DNA of 5,679 nucleotides from an uncultured Parabacteroides sp. (GTDB lineage: Bacteria > Bacteroidota > Bacteroidia > Bacteroidales > Tannerellaceae): NCBI GenBank assembly GCA_900770835.1, contig CAAGLQ010000215.1:1-5679 (forward strand), given 5' to 3'. Positions 1 through 5,621 of this stretch are shown here, in pieces. Position 1 is the first letter of the stretch. Each line of letters opens with the position of its first letter. The position numbers and the translations under genes are program-made. Below the pieces are notes generated by a model. The model saw only the letters and a program-made list of their open reading frames with translations. It was not told where the DNA came from and made no database searches.

Positions 1-74
1 TCCGAACAGAGAAGTTAAGCCTCGTCACGCCGATGGTACTGCGTAACAGTGGGAGAGTAGGTAGCCGCCGTTTT
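1..74 (+). rRNA. rrf: 5S ribosomal RNA, 3' portion (5' end outside the window)
   Basis: This is the 3' two-thirds of a 5S rRNA. The sequence CCGAACAGAGAAGTTAAGC at 2-20 is the hallmark helix III/loop C region of bacterial 5S. It is followed by CGCCGATGGTACTGC (28-42) and GGGAGAGTAGGT (51-62), the conserved helix IV/V and loop E region. The 3' strand of the closing helix I is near GCCGCCGTTTT (64-74). About 35-45 bases of the 5' end lie before the window, so the helix I partner cannot be checked and the exact 3' end is approximate. It is presumably the last gene of a 16S-23S-5S operon, and a terminator follows within 10 bases. Confidence 0.95.
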
Positions 75-83
75 AGGAGGAGA

Positions 84-117
84 GGGAGTCAGTCCGAGAG
101 ATTGACTCCCTTTTTTT
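84..117 (+). terminator. Intrinsic terminator of the rRNA operon
   Basis: GGGAGTCA (84-91) pairs with TGACTCCC (103-110). The stem extends inward by a G-T wobble and a T-A pair around a roughly 7-base loop, and seven T residues follow directly (111-117). A strong GC-rich stem plus T-run about 10 bases after the 5S end is the expected end of an rRNA transcript. It should insulate the kinase gene downstream from rRNA transcription. Confidence 0.93.
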
Positions 118-156
118 GTGTGTATAGCTCAGGTGTCAACAATAAGAGGGCGCTCC

Positions 157-190
157 TTTCGTTTATTTAAATATTTAGATGATACCTTTC
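157..190 (+). promoter_or_regulatory. Possible Bacteroidetes-type promoter for the histidine kinase
   Basis: TACCTTTC (183-190) matches seven of the eight positions of the Bacteroidetes -7 element TAnnTTTG (the last base is C). TTTCG (157-161) sits roughly where the -33 element (TTTG/TTG) would be, with a 22-base spacer, slightly long. The element ends only four bases before the ATG at 195, so a transcript from here would start at or within a few bases of the start codon. This is pattern matching only. Confidence 0.4.
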
Positions 191-194
191 TGAT

Positions 195-1352
195 ATGAGT
201 AGTATATATGATTCTCGGCAGCGGTGGAAGTTGGGTTTTATTTTTGCCGCTGTATTGATCGCTATTCTTTCTGTAGTGGTCTCTGATTTGTTGATTAAGG
301 ATTTGGCCCGTGAGGAGCGCCAAAAAATGGAGGTTTGGAGTGAGGCTACCCGTGTGATGACCAGTGAGAATCCAAGTTTAAACATGCAGCTGATCTTGAA
401 GATTATCCAAGGCAATACCTCTATCCCCGTCATTTTGTGTACGGATCAAGATGAGGTAGTATCCTATAATAATTTAGAGATCCCTGAAAAGGATCCGGAA
501 CTCTTTCTTCGGAAAAAGGTCAAGGAATTGAAGGCAAAGAATCCTCCCATTGCGATAGATATGGAGGATGGCTCTTTTCAATATCTATATTATGATGATT
601 CTATTATCTTGAAACGATTGCTTATTTATCCTTATGCGCAGCTTTCTGTAGTGTTTGTTTTTATCCTGCTTGCTTTTTTAGCGTTGGCCAGTACGAAAAG
701 GGCAGAGCAGAATAAGGTGTGGGTTGGCTTGTCTAAGGAGACCGCCCACCAGTTAGGCACACCTATCTCCTCATTGATTGCATGGGTAGAGTATTTGCGC
801 ACGAAAGAGATCGACTCTTCCCTTCTGAACGAGATGGATAAAGATGTGAAACGGCTACAGACCATTGCGGAACGTTTTTCTAAGATAGGTTCTGACCCTG
901 ATCCGTTACCGACAGATTTAGTTGAGTCTATCCGGACAGCCTTGGGGTATATGTCCATGCGGATCTCTTCGAAGGTGACTATACATGCCGATATGCCTTC
1001 ACATCCGATTTTGGTGGTCATGAATGATTCGCTTTTCGCTTGGGTGATTGAGAACTTGACAAAGAATGCGGTAGATGCGATGGAGGGGCATGGAGATATC
1101 CACCTGCAAATTGAGGAACGAGATACGCTTGTGCGGATTGATTTAAGTGATACGGGTAAAGGCATCCCAAAATCTAAATTTAAGACAGTTTTTAATCCCG
1201 GTTATACGACAAAGCAACGTGGTTGGGGATTAGGGCTCTCATTGGTTAAGCGAATCATAGAATCTTTGCAAGGCGGAAAGATTTACGTAAAGTCCTCTGA
1301 ATTAGGCAAAGGCACGACCTTTAGAATCGAGCTGCGCAAATATAAAGGTTAA
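195..1352 (+). CDS. Two-transmembrane sensor histidine kinase (orphan, HQLGTP-type H-box)
   Basis: A membrane sensor kinase of 385 residues that should autophosphorylate a histidine and pass the phosphate to a response regulator not encoded here. A basic N-terminus precedes TM1 (about 12-34). An extracytoplasmic segment of about 110 residues follows (35-140), with VILCTDQDEVVSYNN at 79-93 recalling a PAS/Cache-like strand pair. TM2 is about 142-166. The H-box is at 181-194, with H185 in AHQLGTP, so Q replaces the usual E after the histidine. ATP-binding motifs are the N-box ENLTKNAVDAM (286-296), G1 DTGKGIP (319-325), an F-box-like FNPGYTTK (333-340) and G2 GWGLGLSLV (343-351). The gap between TM2 and the H-box is too short for a HAMP domain. 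The ATG at 195 is preferred because the next internal Met (M45) would remove TM1, and upstream the frame meets TGA at 180 with no start codon. Function as a kinase is secure; the signal is unknown. Confidence 0.93.
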   Translation: MSSIYDSRQRWKLGFIFAAVLIAILSVVVSDLLIKDLAREERQKMEVWSEATRVMTSENPSLNMQLILKIIQGNTSIPVILCTDQDEVVSYNNLEIPEKDPELFLRKKVKELKAKNPPIAIDMEDGSFQYLYYDDSIILKRLLIYPYAQLSVVFVFILLAFLALASTKRAEQNKVWVGLSKETAHQLGTPISSLIAWVEYLRTKEIDSSLLNEMDKDVKRLQTIAERFSKIGSDPDPLPTDLVESIRTALGYMSMRISSKVTIHADMPSHPILVVMNDSLFAWVIENLTKNAVDAMEGHGDIHLQIEERDTLVRIDLSDTGKGIPKSKFKTVFNPGYTTKQRGWGLGLSLVKRIIESLQGGKIYVKSSELGKGTTFRIELRKYKG

Positions 1353-1392
1353 AACCTTCTATTAAGCTTAAAATAACATCCTTCAGATAGTG

Positions 1393-1419
1393 ATTGTAAA
1401 AAGAAAAATCGTACCTTTG
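1393..1419 (+). promoter_or_regulatory. Promoter for the DUF177-rpmF unit
   Basis: TACCTTTG (1412-1419) is an exact match to the Bacteroidetes -7 consensus TAnnTTTG. A TTG at 1394-1396 may serve as the -33 element, but the 15-base spacer is shorter than the usual 19-21, so the -33 assignment is weak. Transcription would start near 1424, giving a leader of about 18 bases before the TTG start codon. The surrounding gap (1353-1441) is very AT-rich and has no clear terminator for the kinase, so some read-through is possible. Confidence 0.7.
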
Positions 1420-1441
1420 CAAGGTTTTTACATAAAAGGCT

Positions 1442-2020
1442 TTGGGAAAATTTGAATTATATACGATTGATTTGAAGAATCTCGCTCCTGGAACTCATGA
1501 TTTTGAGTATCTTTTGGAGAGTAAGTTTTTTGTGGACATCGATGGAAATGAGGTACAGAAGGGGCATGTGCATGTCCACTTGACCATAAAGAAATCTTCG
1601 ATGGCATTTGAATTGAACTTTCAGATTGCGGGAACGGTTATAGTACCGTGTGATCGTTGCTTGGATGACATGGAACTTCCTATTGAGACGCAAGACAAGT
1701 TGATTGTGAAATTCGGAAAGGAATATGCTGAGGAGAGCGATGAGATTGTGATAGTGCCGGAAGAGGAGAGCTCGATCAATATCGCTTGGTTCTTATATGA
1801 GTTCATAGCTTTGGCGATTCCAATCAAGCATGTTCATGCAGCAGGCAAGTGCAATAAGGCAATGGCGGCGAAACTAAGGCAACACACGGCGAGAAGCCTG
1901 GATGACTTAGAAGAGTCATTGGATGAGGAACAGGAAGAGGCGTCGGATGAGCAAGACGCTGGTGCTTCAGATCCTCGCTGGGATGCACTGAAGGGATTAT
2001 TTGAGAATGATAACAATTAA
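1442..2020 (+). CDS. yceD: DUF177/YceD family protein (23S rRNA accumulation factor family)
   Basis: A 192-residue protein of the DUF177 (YceD) family, whose E. coli and plant members are needed for normal 23S rRNA accumulation. Its place directly before rpmF is the classic family context. The N-terminus (MGKFELYTIDLKNL) is typical of Bacteroidetes members. The conserved CDRC pair is C70/C73, a further cysteine is C137 in HAAGKC, and the C-terminal signature DPRWDALKGL is at 177-186. Before it lies a strongly acidic stretch (about 154-171). The start must be TTG at 1442: the frame is closed by TAA at 1433, no ATG or GTG lies between, and the first internal Met (M54) would delete the conserved N-terminus. 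There are 12 bases between its stop and rpmF, so the two are co-transcribed. The family assignment is confident; the molecular role in Bacteroidetes is inferred from distant relatives. Confidence 0.9.
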   Translation: MGKFELYTIDLKNLAPGTHDFEYLLESKFFVDIDGNEVQKGHVHVHLTIKKSSMAFELNFQIAGTVIVPCDRCLDDMELPIETQDKLIVKFGKEYAEESDEIVIVPEEESSINIAWFLYEFIALAIPIKHVHAAGKCNKAMAAKLRQHTARSLDDLEESLDEEQEEASDEQDAGASDPRWDALKGLFENDNN

Positions 2021-2032
2021 ATAAATAAAACA

Positions 2033-2218
2033 ATGGCACATCCTAAAAGAAGACAAGGTAAGACAAGAACAGCCAAGAGAAGAACTCATGACAAGGCTGT
2101 AGCTCCGACAATGGCAATTTGCCCGAACTGTGGCGCATGGCACGTTTATCACACCGTATGTGGTGAGTGTGGTTATTACAGAGGTAAATTAGCAATTGAA
2201 AAAGTAGCTGCTGTGTAA
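2033..2218 (+). CDS. rpmF: 50S ribosomal protein bL32
   Basis: Small basic protein of 61 residues, the normal length for bL32, a component of the large ribosomal subunit. The basic N-terminus MAHPKRRQGKTRTAKRR is the family signature in its Bacteroidetes form. The zinc ribbon is complete: C30-P-N-C33 and C43-G-E-C46, so this is the zinc-binding (C+) version rather than the cysteine-free paralogue used in some bacteria under zinc limitation. The ATG is preceded by an A-rich stretch (AAATAAATAAAACA) rather than a Shine-Dalgarno sequence, common for highly expressed Bacteroidetes genes. It is the second gene of a two-gene unit with the DUF177 gene, and a terminator follows about 40 bases after its stop. 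Confidence 0.98.
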   Translation: MAHPKRRQGKTRTAKRRTHDKAVAPTMAICPNCGAWHVYHTVCGECGYYRGKLAIEKVAAV

Positions 2219-2258
2219 CGAGTTTATTGAACCTTTTGGTTTGATAGACGAAAGAAAT

Positions 2259-2289
2259 AGCCCTAAAATATACTTTTAGGGCTTTTTTT
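2259..2289 (+). terminator. Intrinsic terminator after rpmF
   Basis: AGCCCTAAAA (2259-2268) pairs perfectly with TTTTAGGGCT (2274-2283) over 10 bp around a five-base loop (TATAC), and the T-run spans 2283-2289. It lies between rpmF and fabH, so it separates the ribosomal-protein unit from fabH-era-der, or at least reduces read-through. Confidence 0.93.
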
Positions 2290-2320
2290 CTAATTACGAA
2301 TAGCTCATCCTTAATTTTTG
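2287..2320 (+). promoter_or_regulatory. Tentative promoter for fabH-era-der
   Basis: Because a strong terminator ends at 2289, fabH needs its own promoter within 2290-2324 or depends on read-through. The best candidate -7 element is AATTTTTG (2313-2320), which departs from TAnnTTTG at the first base; read from T2312 the TA and TTTG are both present but one base too far apart. TTTC at 2287-2290, inside the terminator T-run, is the only -33-like string at a tolerable distance (22 bases). The element ends four bases before the ATG, so the transcript would be nearly leaderless. Weak evidence. Confidence 0.3.
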
Positions 2321-2324
2321 AAGT

Positions 2325-3329
2325 ATGGATAAGATTAATGCAGTGATCACCGGTATCGGTGGCTATGTCCCTGAGGATATCCTGACCAATGAGGATATCT
2401 CAAAGATGGTGGATACGACAGACGAGTGGATCATGACCCGTGTCGGTATCAAAGAGCGTAGGATTTTGCGCGGCGAGGGCAAAGGCATGTCTTTCATGGC
2501 AATCAGAGCGGTCAATCAGTTGTTGGAGAAAACAAACACGAAGCCGGAGGAGGTAGAAGTGCTGTTTACCGCAACTACGACTCCGGATCATCATTTCCCG
2601 ACAACCTCTTCTATCATCGCTTATCACACGGGTTGTAAAAATGCAATGACTTTTGATATGCAAGGTGCTTGCGCCGGTTTCCTTTATGCGTTAGAGACGG
2701 GTGCGAACTACATCCGCTCGGGACGTTATAAGAAGGTGGTGGTAGTGGCCGGTGATAAAATGACCGCTATCACAGACTATACAGATCGCTCCACCTGTCC
2801 CCTGTTTGGTGATGGTTGTGGTGCGGTGATGTTAGAGCCCACTACGGAAGAGATGGGTGTCATGGATACAATTCTTCGTACAGATGGTATCGGTTATTCT
2901 CATTTGATCATGAAGTCGGGTGGATCCGCTTATCCTCCCTCGCATGAAACGGTGGATAACCACGAGCACTTCGTGTTCCAGGATGGACGTTATGTGTTTA
3001 AGTATGCGGTCTCTTATATGGCTGATGCAGCCGCTGAGATCGCTGAGCGCAACCATTTGACGCATGATGACATTGCTTGGATTGTACCGCATCAGGCAAA
3101 CCTGCGTATCATTGATGCGACAGCGAAGCGTCTGGGTGTGTCAGAAGATAAAGTAATGATCAACATTCAAAAGTACGGTAACACGAGTGCAGGCACGATT
3201 CCTCTTTGCCTTTGGGAATGGGAGAATCAGCTCAAGAAGGGCGATAACTTGATCTTGGCTGCTTTTGGCGCAGGTTTTACCTGGGGTGCTTTATACCTGA
3301 AATGGGGTTATGATGGAAAAAAAGCATAA
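2325..3329 (+). CDS. fabH: Beta-ketoacyl-ACP synthase III (FabH)
   Basis: Condenses an acyl-CoA starter with malonyl-ACP, the first elongation step of type II fatty-acid synthesis in the cytoplasm. At 334 residues it has normal length. The thiolase-fold catalytic triad is intact: C116 in GACAGF, H256 in PHQAN and N286 in GNTSAG. Other family landmarks are TTDEWI..R.GI (31-42), FGDG (161-164) and the C-terminal AAFGAGFTWGA (312-322). The ATG at 2325 gives the usual MDKINAVITGIGGYVP start and lies 35 bases after the rpmF terminator. The 3' end overlaps era by 20 bp, which suggests translational coupling. Starter preference (acetyl-CoA or branched acyl-CoA) cannot be read from the sequence, although Bacteroidetes membranes are often rich in branched chains. 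The usual partner plsX is not adjacent. Confidence 0.97.
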   Translation: MDKINAVITGIGGYVPEDILTNEDISKMVDTTDEWIMTRVGIKERRILRGEGKGMSFMAIRAVNQLLEKTNTKPEEVEVLFTATTTPDHHFPTTSSIIAYHTGCKNAMTFDMQGACAGFLYALETGANYIRSGRYKKVVVVAGDKMTAITDYTDRSTCPLFGDGCGAVMLEPTTEEMGVMDTILRTDGIGYSHLIMKSGGSAYPPSHETVDNHEHFVFQDGRYVFKYAVSYMADAAAEIAERNHLTHDDIAWIVPHQANLRIIDATAKRLGVSEDKVMINIQKYGNTSAGTIPLCLWEWENQLKKGDNLILAAFGAGFTWGALYLKWGYDGKKA

Positions 3330-4203
3330 ATCAGGTTTTGTCAATATCGTGGGCAACCCCAACGTGGGCAAATCTACGCTGATGAATAAGTTGGTGGGTG
3401 AGCGTATCTCCATCATCACCTCGAAAGCGCAGACCACGCGCCATCGAATTATGGGTATTGTGAATACCGACGATATGCAGATTGTCTATTCAGACACGCC
3501 TGGTGTACTGCGGCCTAATTATAAGCTGCAGGAATCTATGCTTAATTTCTCGGAATCAGCTTTGGGCGATGCGGATGTATTGCTGTATGTGACCGATGTG
3601 GTTGAGACTGTGGATAAAAACAACGATTTCTTGCAGCGAGTGGAGCACATGCAGTGCCCGGTTTTGTTGTTGATCAATAAGATTGACCAAAGTAACCAAA
3701 CAGACTTGGAAACTTTGGTGGCTCGTTGGAAGGAGTTGATGCCACAGGCGGAGATTATCCCGATCTCGGCATTGAATAATTTCAATGTGGATTATGTGAA
3801 GCGTCGGGTAGAGGAGCTGATGCCGGAGTCGCCTCCCTATTTCGAGAAAGATGCCTTGACCGATAAGCCTGCCCGGTTCTTCGTGACGGAGATTATCCGT
3901 GAGAAAATCTTACTGTATTATCAGAAGGAGGTTCCCTATGCGGTAGAGGTGGTTGTCGAGGAGTTTAAGGAGGATGAGACGATGATCCGTATTAAGTCGT
4001 TGATCATTGTGGAGCGTGATTCTCAGAAAGGAATCATTATTGGACATAGAGGGCAGGCACTAAAGAAAGTGGGTGCCATGGCTCGTAAAGACATTGAACG
4101 GTTTTTCGACAAGAAGGTCTTCCTTGAGATGTTTGTCAAGGTGGAGAAGGATTGGCGCAATCGCGACAGTTTGTTGAAGAACTTTGGTTATCAATTAGAT
4201 TAA
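3310..4203 (+). CDS. era: GTPase Era, small-subunit ribosome assembly factor
   Basis: A 297-residue GTPase that binds the 3' end of 16S rRNA and assists 30S maturation. The N-terminal G domain shows G1 GNPNVGKST (15-23), G2 QTTRH (41-45), G3 DTPG (62-65), G4 NKID (123-126) and G5 SAL (153-155). The C-terminal KH domain (about 190-290) contains GIIIGHRGQALKKVG (241-255), with GHRG as the RNA-binding GxxG loop. Length is typical. The gene starts inside fabH, overlapping its last 20 bp in another frame. Two ATGs stand in tandem (3310 and 3313), so the mature start could be either, differing by one Met. It ends with tandem stops TAATGA (4201-4206), 12 bases before der. No motif is missing. Confidence 0.97.
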   Translation: MMEKKHKSGFVNIVGNPNVGKSTLMNKLVGERISIITSKAQTTRHRIMGIVNTDDMQIVYSDTPGVLRPNYKLQESMLNFSESALGDADVLLYVTDVVETVDKNNDFLQRVEHMQCPVLLLINKIDQSNQTDLETLVARWKELMPQAEIIPISALNNFNVDYVKRRVEELMPESPPYFEKDALTDKPARFFVTEIIREKILLYYQKEVPYAVEVVVEEFKEDETMIRIKSLIIVERDSQKGIIIGHRGQALKKVGAMARKDIERFFDKKVFLEMFVKVEKDWRNRDSLLKNFGYQLD

Positions 4204-4215
4204 TGAAATAAACCT

Positions 4216-5529
4216 ATGGGAAATATCGTAGCGATAGTGGGTAGGCCCAATGTGGGTAAATCTACTCTTTTCAACCGATTGACGGGCACTCGCCAAGCGA
4301 TTGTGAATGAGGAGGCGGGAACCACCCGCGATCGTCAATACGGCAAAGTGGAATGGACGGGCAAAGAGTTCTCGTTGATTGATACAGGCGGTTGGGTAGT
4401 CAATTCGGAAGACATTTTCGAGGAGGAGATCAACAAGCAGGTAAAGATAGCGATCGAGGAGGCGGATGTGATTCTCTTTGTGGTAGATGTAGAGAATGGC
4501 ATCAGCGATCTGGATGTGGAGGTGGCGGACATCTTGCGCCGTTGCAAACGTCCCGTGATCGTGGTGGCAAACAAGGCAGACAACTATGCGATGCATGCCG
4601 CCTCTGCGGAGTTCTACTCTTTCGGATTGGGCGATCCCGTTTGTATCTCGGCGATCAATGGCTCTTATACCGGCGACTTGCTGGATAAGATTATTGCCGT
4701 ATTGCCGACGGAAAAGGAGGAGGAACGAGAGGAGGAGTTGCCTCGTATTGCGGTCATTGGTCGTCCTAATGCGGGTAAGTCTTCGTTGATTAATGCTTTT
4801 ATAGGCGAGGAGCGACACATCGTGACGGACATTGCCGGAACGACGCGTGATTCCATCTATACGAAATACAACAAGTTTGGCTTGAACTTCTATTTGGTCG
4901 ATACGGCCGGTATCCGGAAGAAGGGCAAGGTGAATGAGGATTTGGAGTATTACTCCGTGATTCGTTCCATCCGTGCGATCGAGAACTCGGATGTCTGCGT
5001 CTTGATGTTGGATGCGACCCGCGGTATCGAGAGCCAAGATATGAATATCTTTTCGTTGGTGCAGAAGAACAAGAAGGGCTTGGTGGTCTGTGTGAACAAA
5101 TGGGATTTGGTGGAAGAAAAGAGTCAGAAGGTGATCGACACCTATGTTGAGGCGATCCGTGCCCGTTTGGCCCCGTTCACCGATTTCCCTATTCTGTTTA
5201 TCTCGGCGTTGACTAAACAGCGCATCTTGAAGGTGTTGGAAACGGCGAAGATGGTCTATGAGAATCGTTCCAAGCGTGTCTCTACCGCTAAGCTGAATGA
5301 GGTAATGTTACCCATCATCGAGAATTATCCTCCTCCTGCATGGAAGGGCAAATATATCAAGATCAAGTATATCACCCAGCTCCCGGCGGGTAGTGTACCC
5401 TCTTTTGTCTTTTTCTGTAACCTGCCGCAGTGGATCAAGGATCCCTATAAGCGTTTCTTGGAGAACAAGATCAGGGAAAACTGGAGTTTTACCGGTACAC
5501 CGATCAATATCTTTATTCGCGAGAAATAA
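4216..5529 (+). CDS. der: GTPase Der (EngA), double-G-domain 50S assembly factor
   Basis: A 437-residue protein with two tandem GTPase domains and a KH-like C-terminal domain, the signature of Der, which acts in late assembly of the large ribosomal subunit. Domain 1: G1 GRPNVGKS (9-16), TTRD (36-39), DTGG (56-59), NKAD (119-122), SAI (145-147). A short acidic linker (EKEEEREEE, 166-174) follows. Domain 2: GRPNAGKS (182-189), TTRD (209-212), DTAG (229-232), NKWD (294-297), SAL (330-332). The KH-like domain covers about 355-437 and ends NIFIREK, typical of the family. All G motifs are intact. The gene lies 12 bases after era, in an A-rich context without a clear Shine-Dalgarno sequence, and is the last gene of the fabH-era-der unit. 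Confidence 0.98.
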   Translation: MGNIVAIVGRPNVGKSTLFNRLTGTRQAIVNEEAGTTRDRQYGKVEWTGKEFSLIDTGGWVVNSEDIFEEEINKQVKIAIEEADVILFVVDVENGISDLDVEVADILRRCKRPVIVVANKADNYAMHAASAEFYSFGLGDPVCISAINGSYTGDLLDKIIAVLPTEKEEEREEELPRIAVIGRPNAGKSSLINAFIGEERHIVTDIAGTTRDSIYTKYNKFGLNFYLVDTAGIRKKGKVNEDLEYYSVIRSIRAIENSDVCVLMLDATRGIESQDMNIFSLVQKNKKGLVVCVNKWDLVEEKSQKVIDTYVEAIRARLAPFTDFPILFISALTKQRILKVLETAKMVYENRSKRVSTAKLNEVMLPIIENYPPPAWKGKYIKIKYITQLPAGSVPSFVFFCNLPQWIKDPYKRFLENKIRENWSFTGTPINIFIREK

Positions 5530-5555
5530 AGCGGTATAGTATCTATAATTAAGTG

Positions 5556-5600
5556 AGGCGGTTCACGAGGATCTATGTAGATCAGTGAACCGCCTTCTTT
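5556..5600 (+). terminator. Hairpin terminator after der, possibly shared with the convergent gene
   Basis: AGGCGGTTCAC (5556-5566) pairs perfectly with GTGAACCGCCT (5585-5595). Inside, after a small asymmetric internal loop, GATCT (5570-5574) pairs with AGATC (5579-5583) around ATGT. The tract that follows is only moderately T-rich (TTCTTT, 5595-5600), so plus-strand termination is plausible but not as clear as at the other two terminators. The reverse orientation has no good T-run after the stem, but the hairpin lies between convergent gene ends and may still define the 3' end of both transcripts. Confidence 0.75.
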
Positions 5601-5621
5601 ATGGGTTGGAGCGATGATGCC

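Noticed and set aside
632..1165. Minus-strand open frame of 177 codons inside the histidine kinase
   Set aside because: It is antisense to the conserved TM2, H-box and ATPase regions, rich in serine, with no motif; a shadow of the kinase.
1345..1371. AAGG/CCTT inverted repeat and the palindrome TTAAGCTTAA after the kinase stop codon
   Set aside because: Stems are short and AT-rich, loops are too small or absent, and no T-run follows, so neither is a convincing terminator or operator.
2227..2244. Small hairpin (AACC-TTTT-GGTT core) in the rpmF 3' untranslated region
   Set aside because: Only about seven pairs including two wobbles and no T-run; the perfect terminator 15 bases downstream explains the 3' end. 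A leader-type autoregulatory element would be expected upstream of the gene instead.
4392..4688. Plus-strand open frame of 98 codons overlapping der out of frame
   Set aside because: The translation is Gly/Arg/Cys-rich and low in protein-like pattern, as expected from a shifted reading of der.
4195..5037. Long minus-strand open frame of 280 codons opposite der
   Set aside because: It lies wholly antisense to the well-conserved der gene, apart from the short era end, and its translation is rich in R, H, I and L with no recognisable domain. It is a codon-bias shadow of der.
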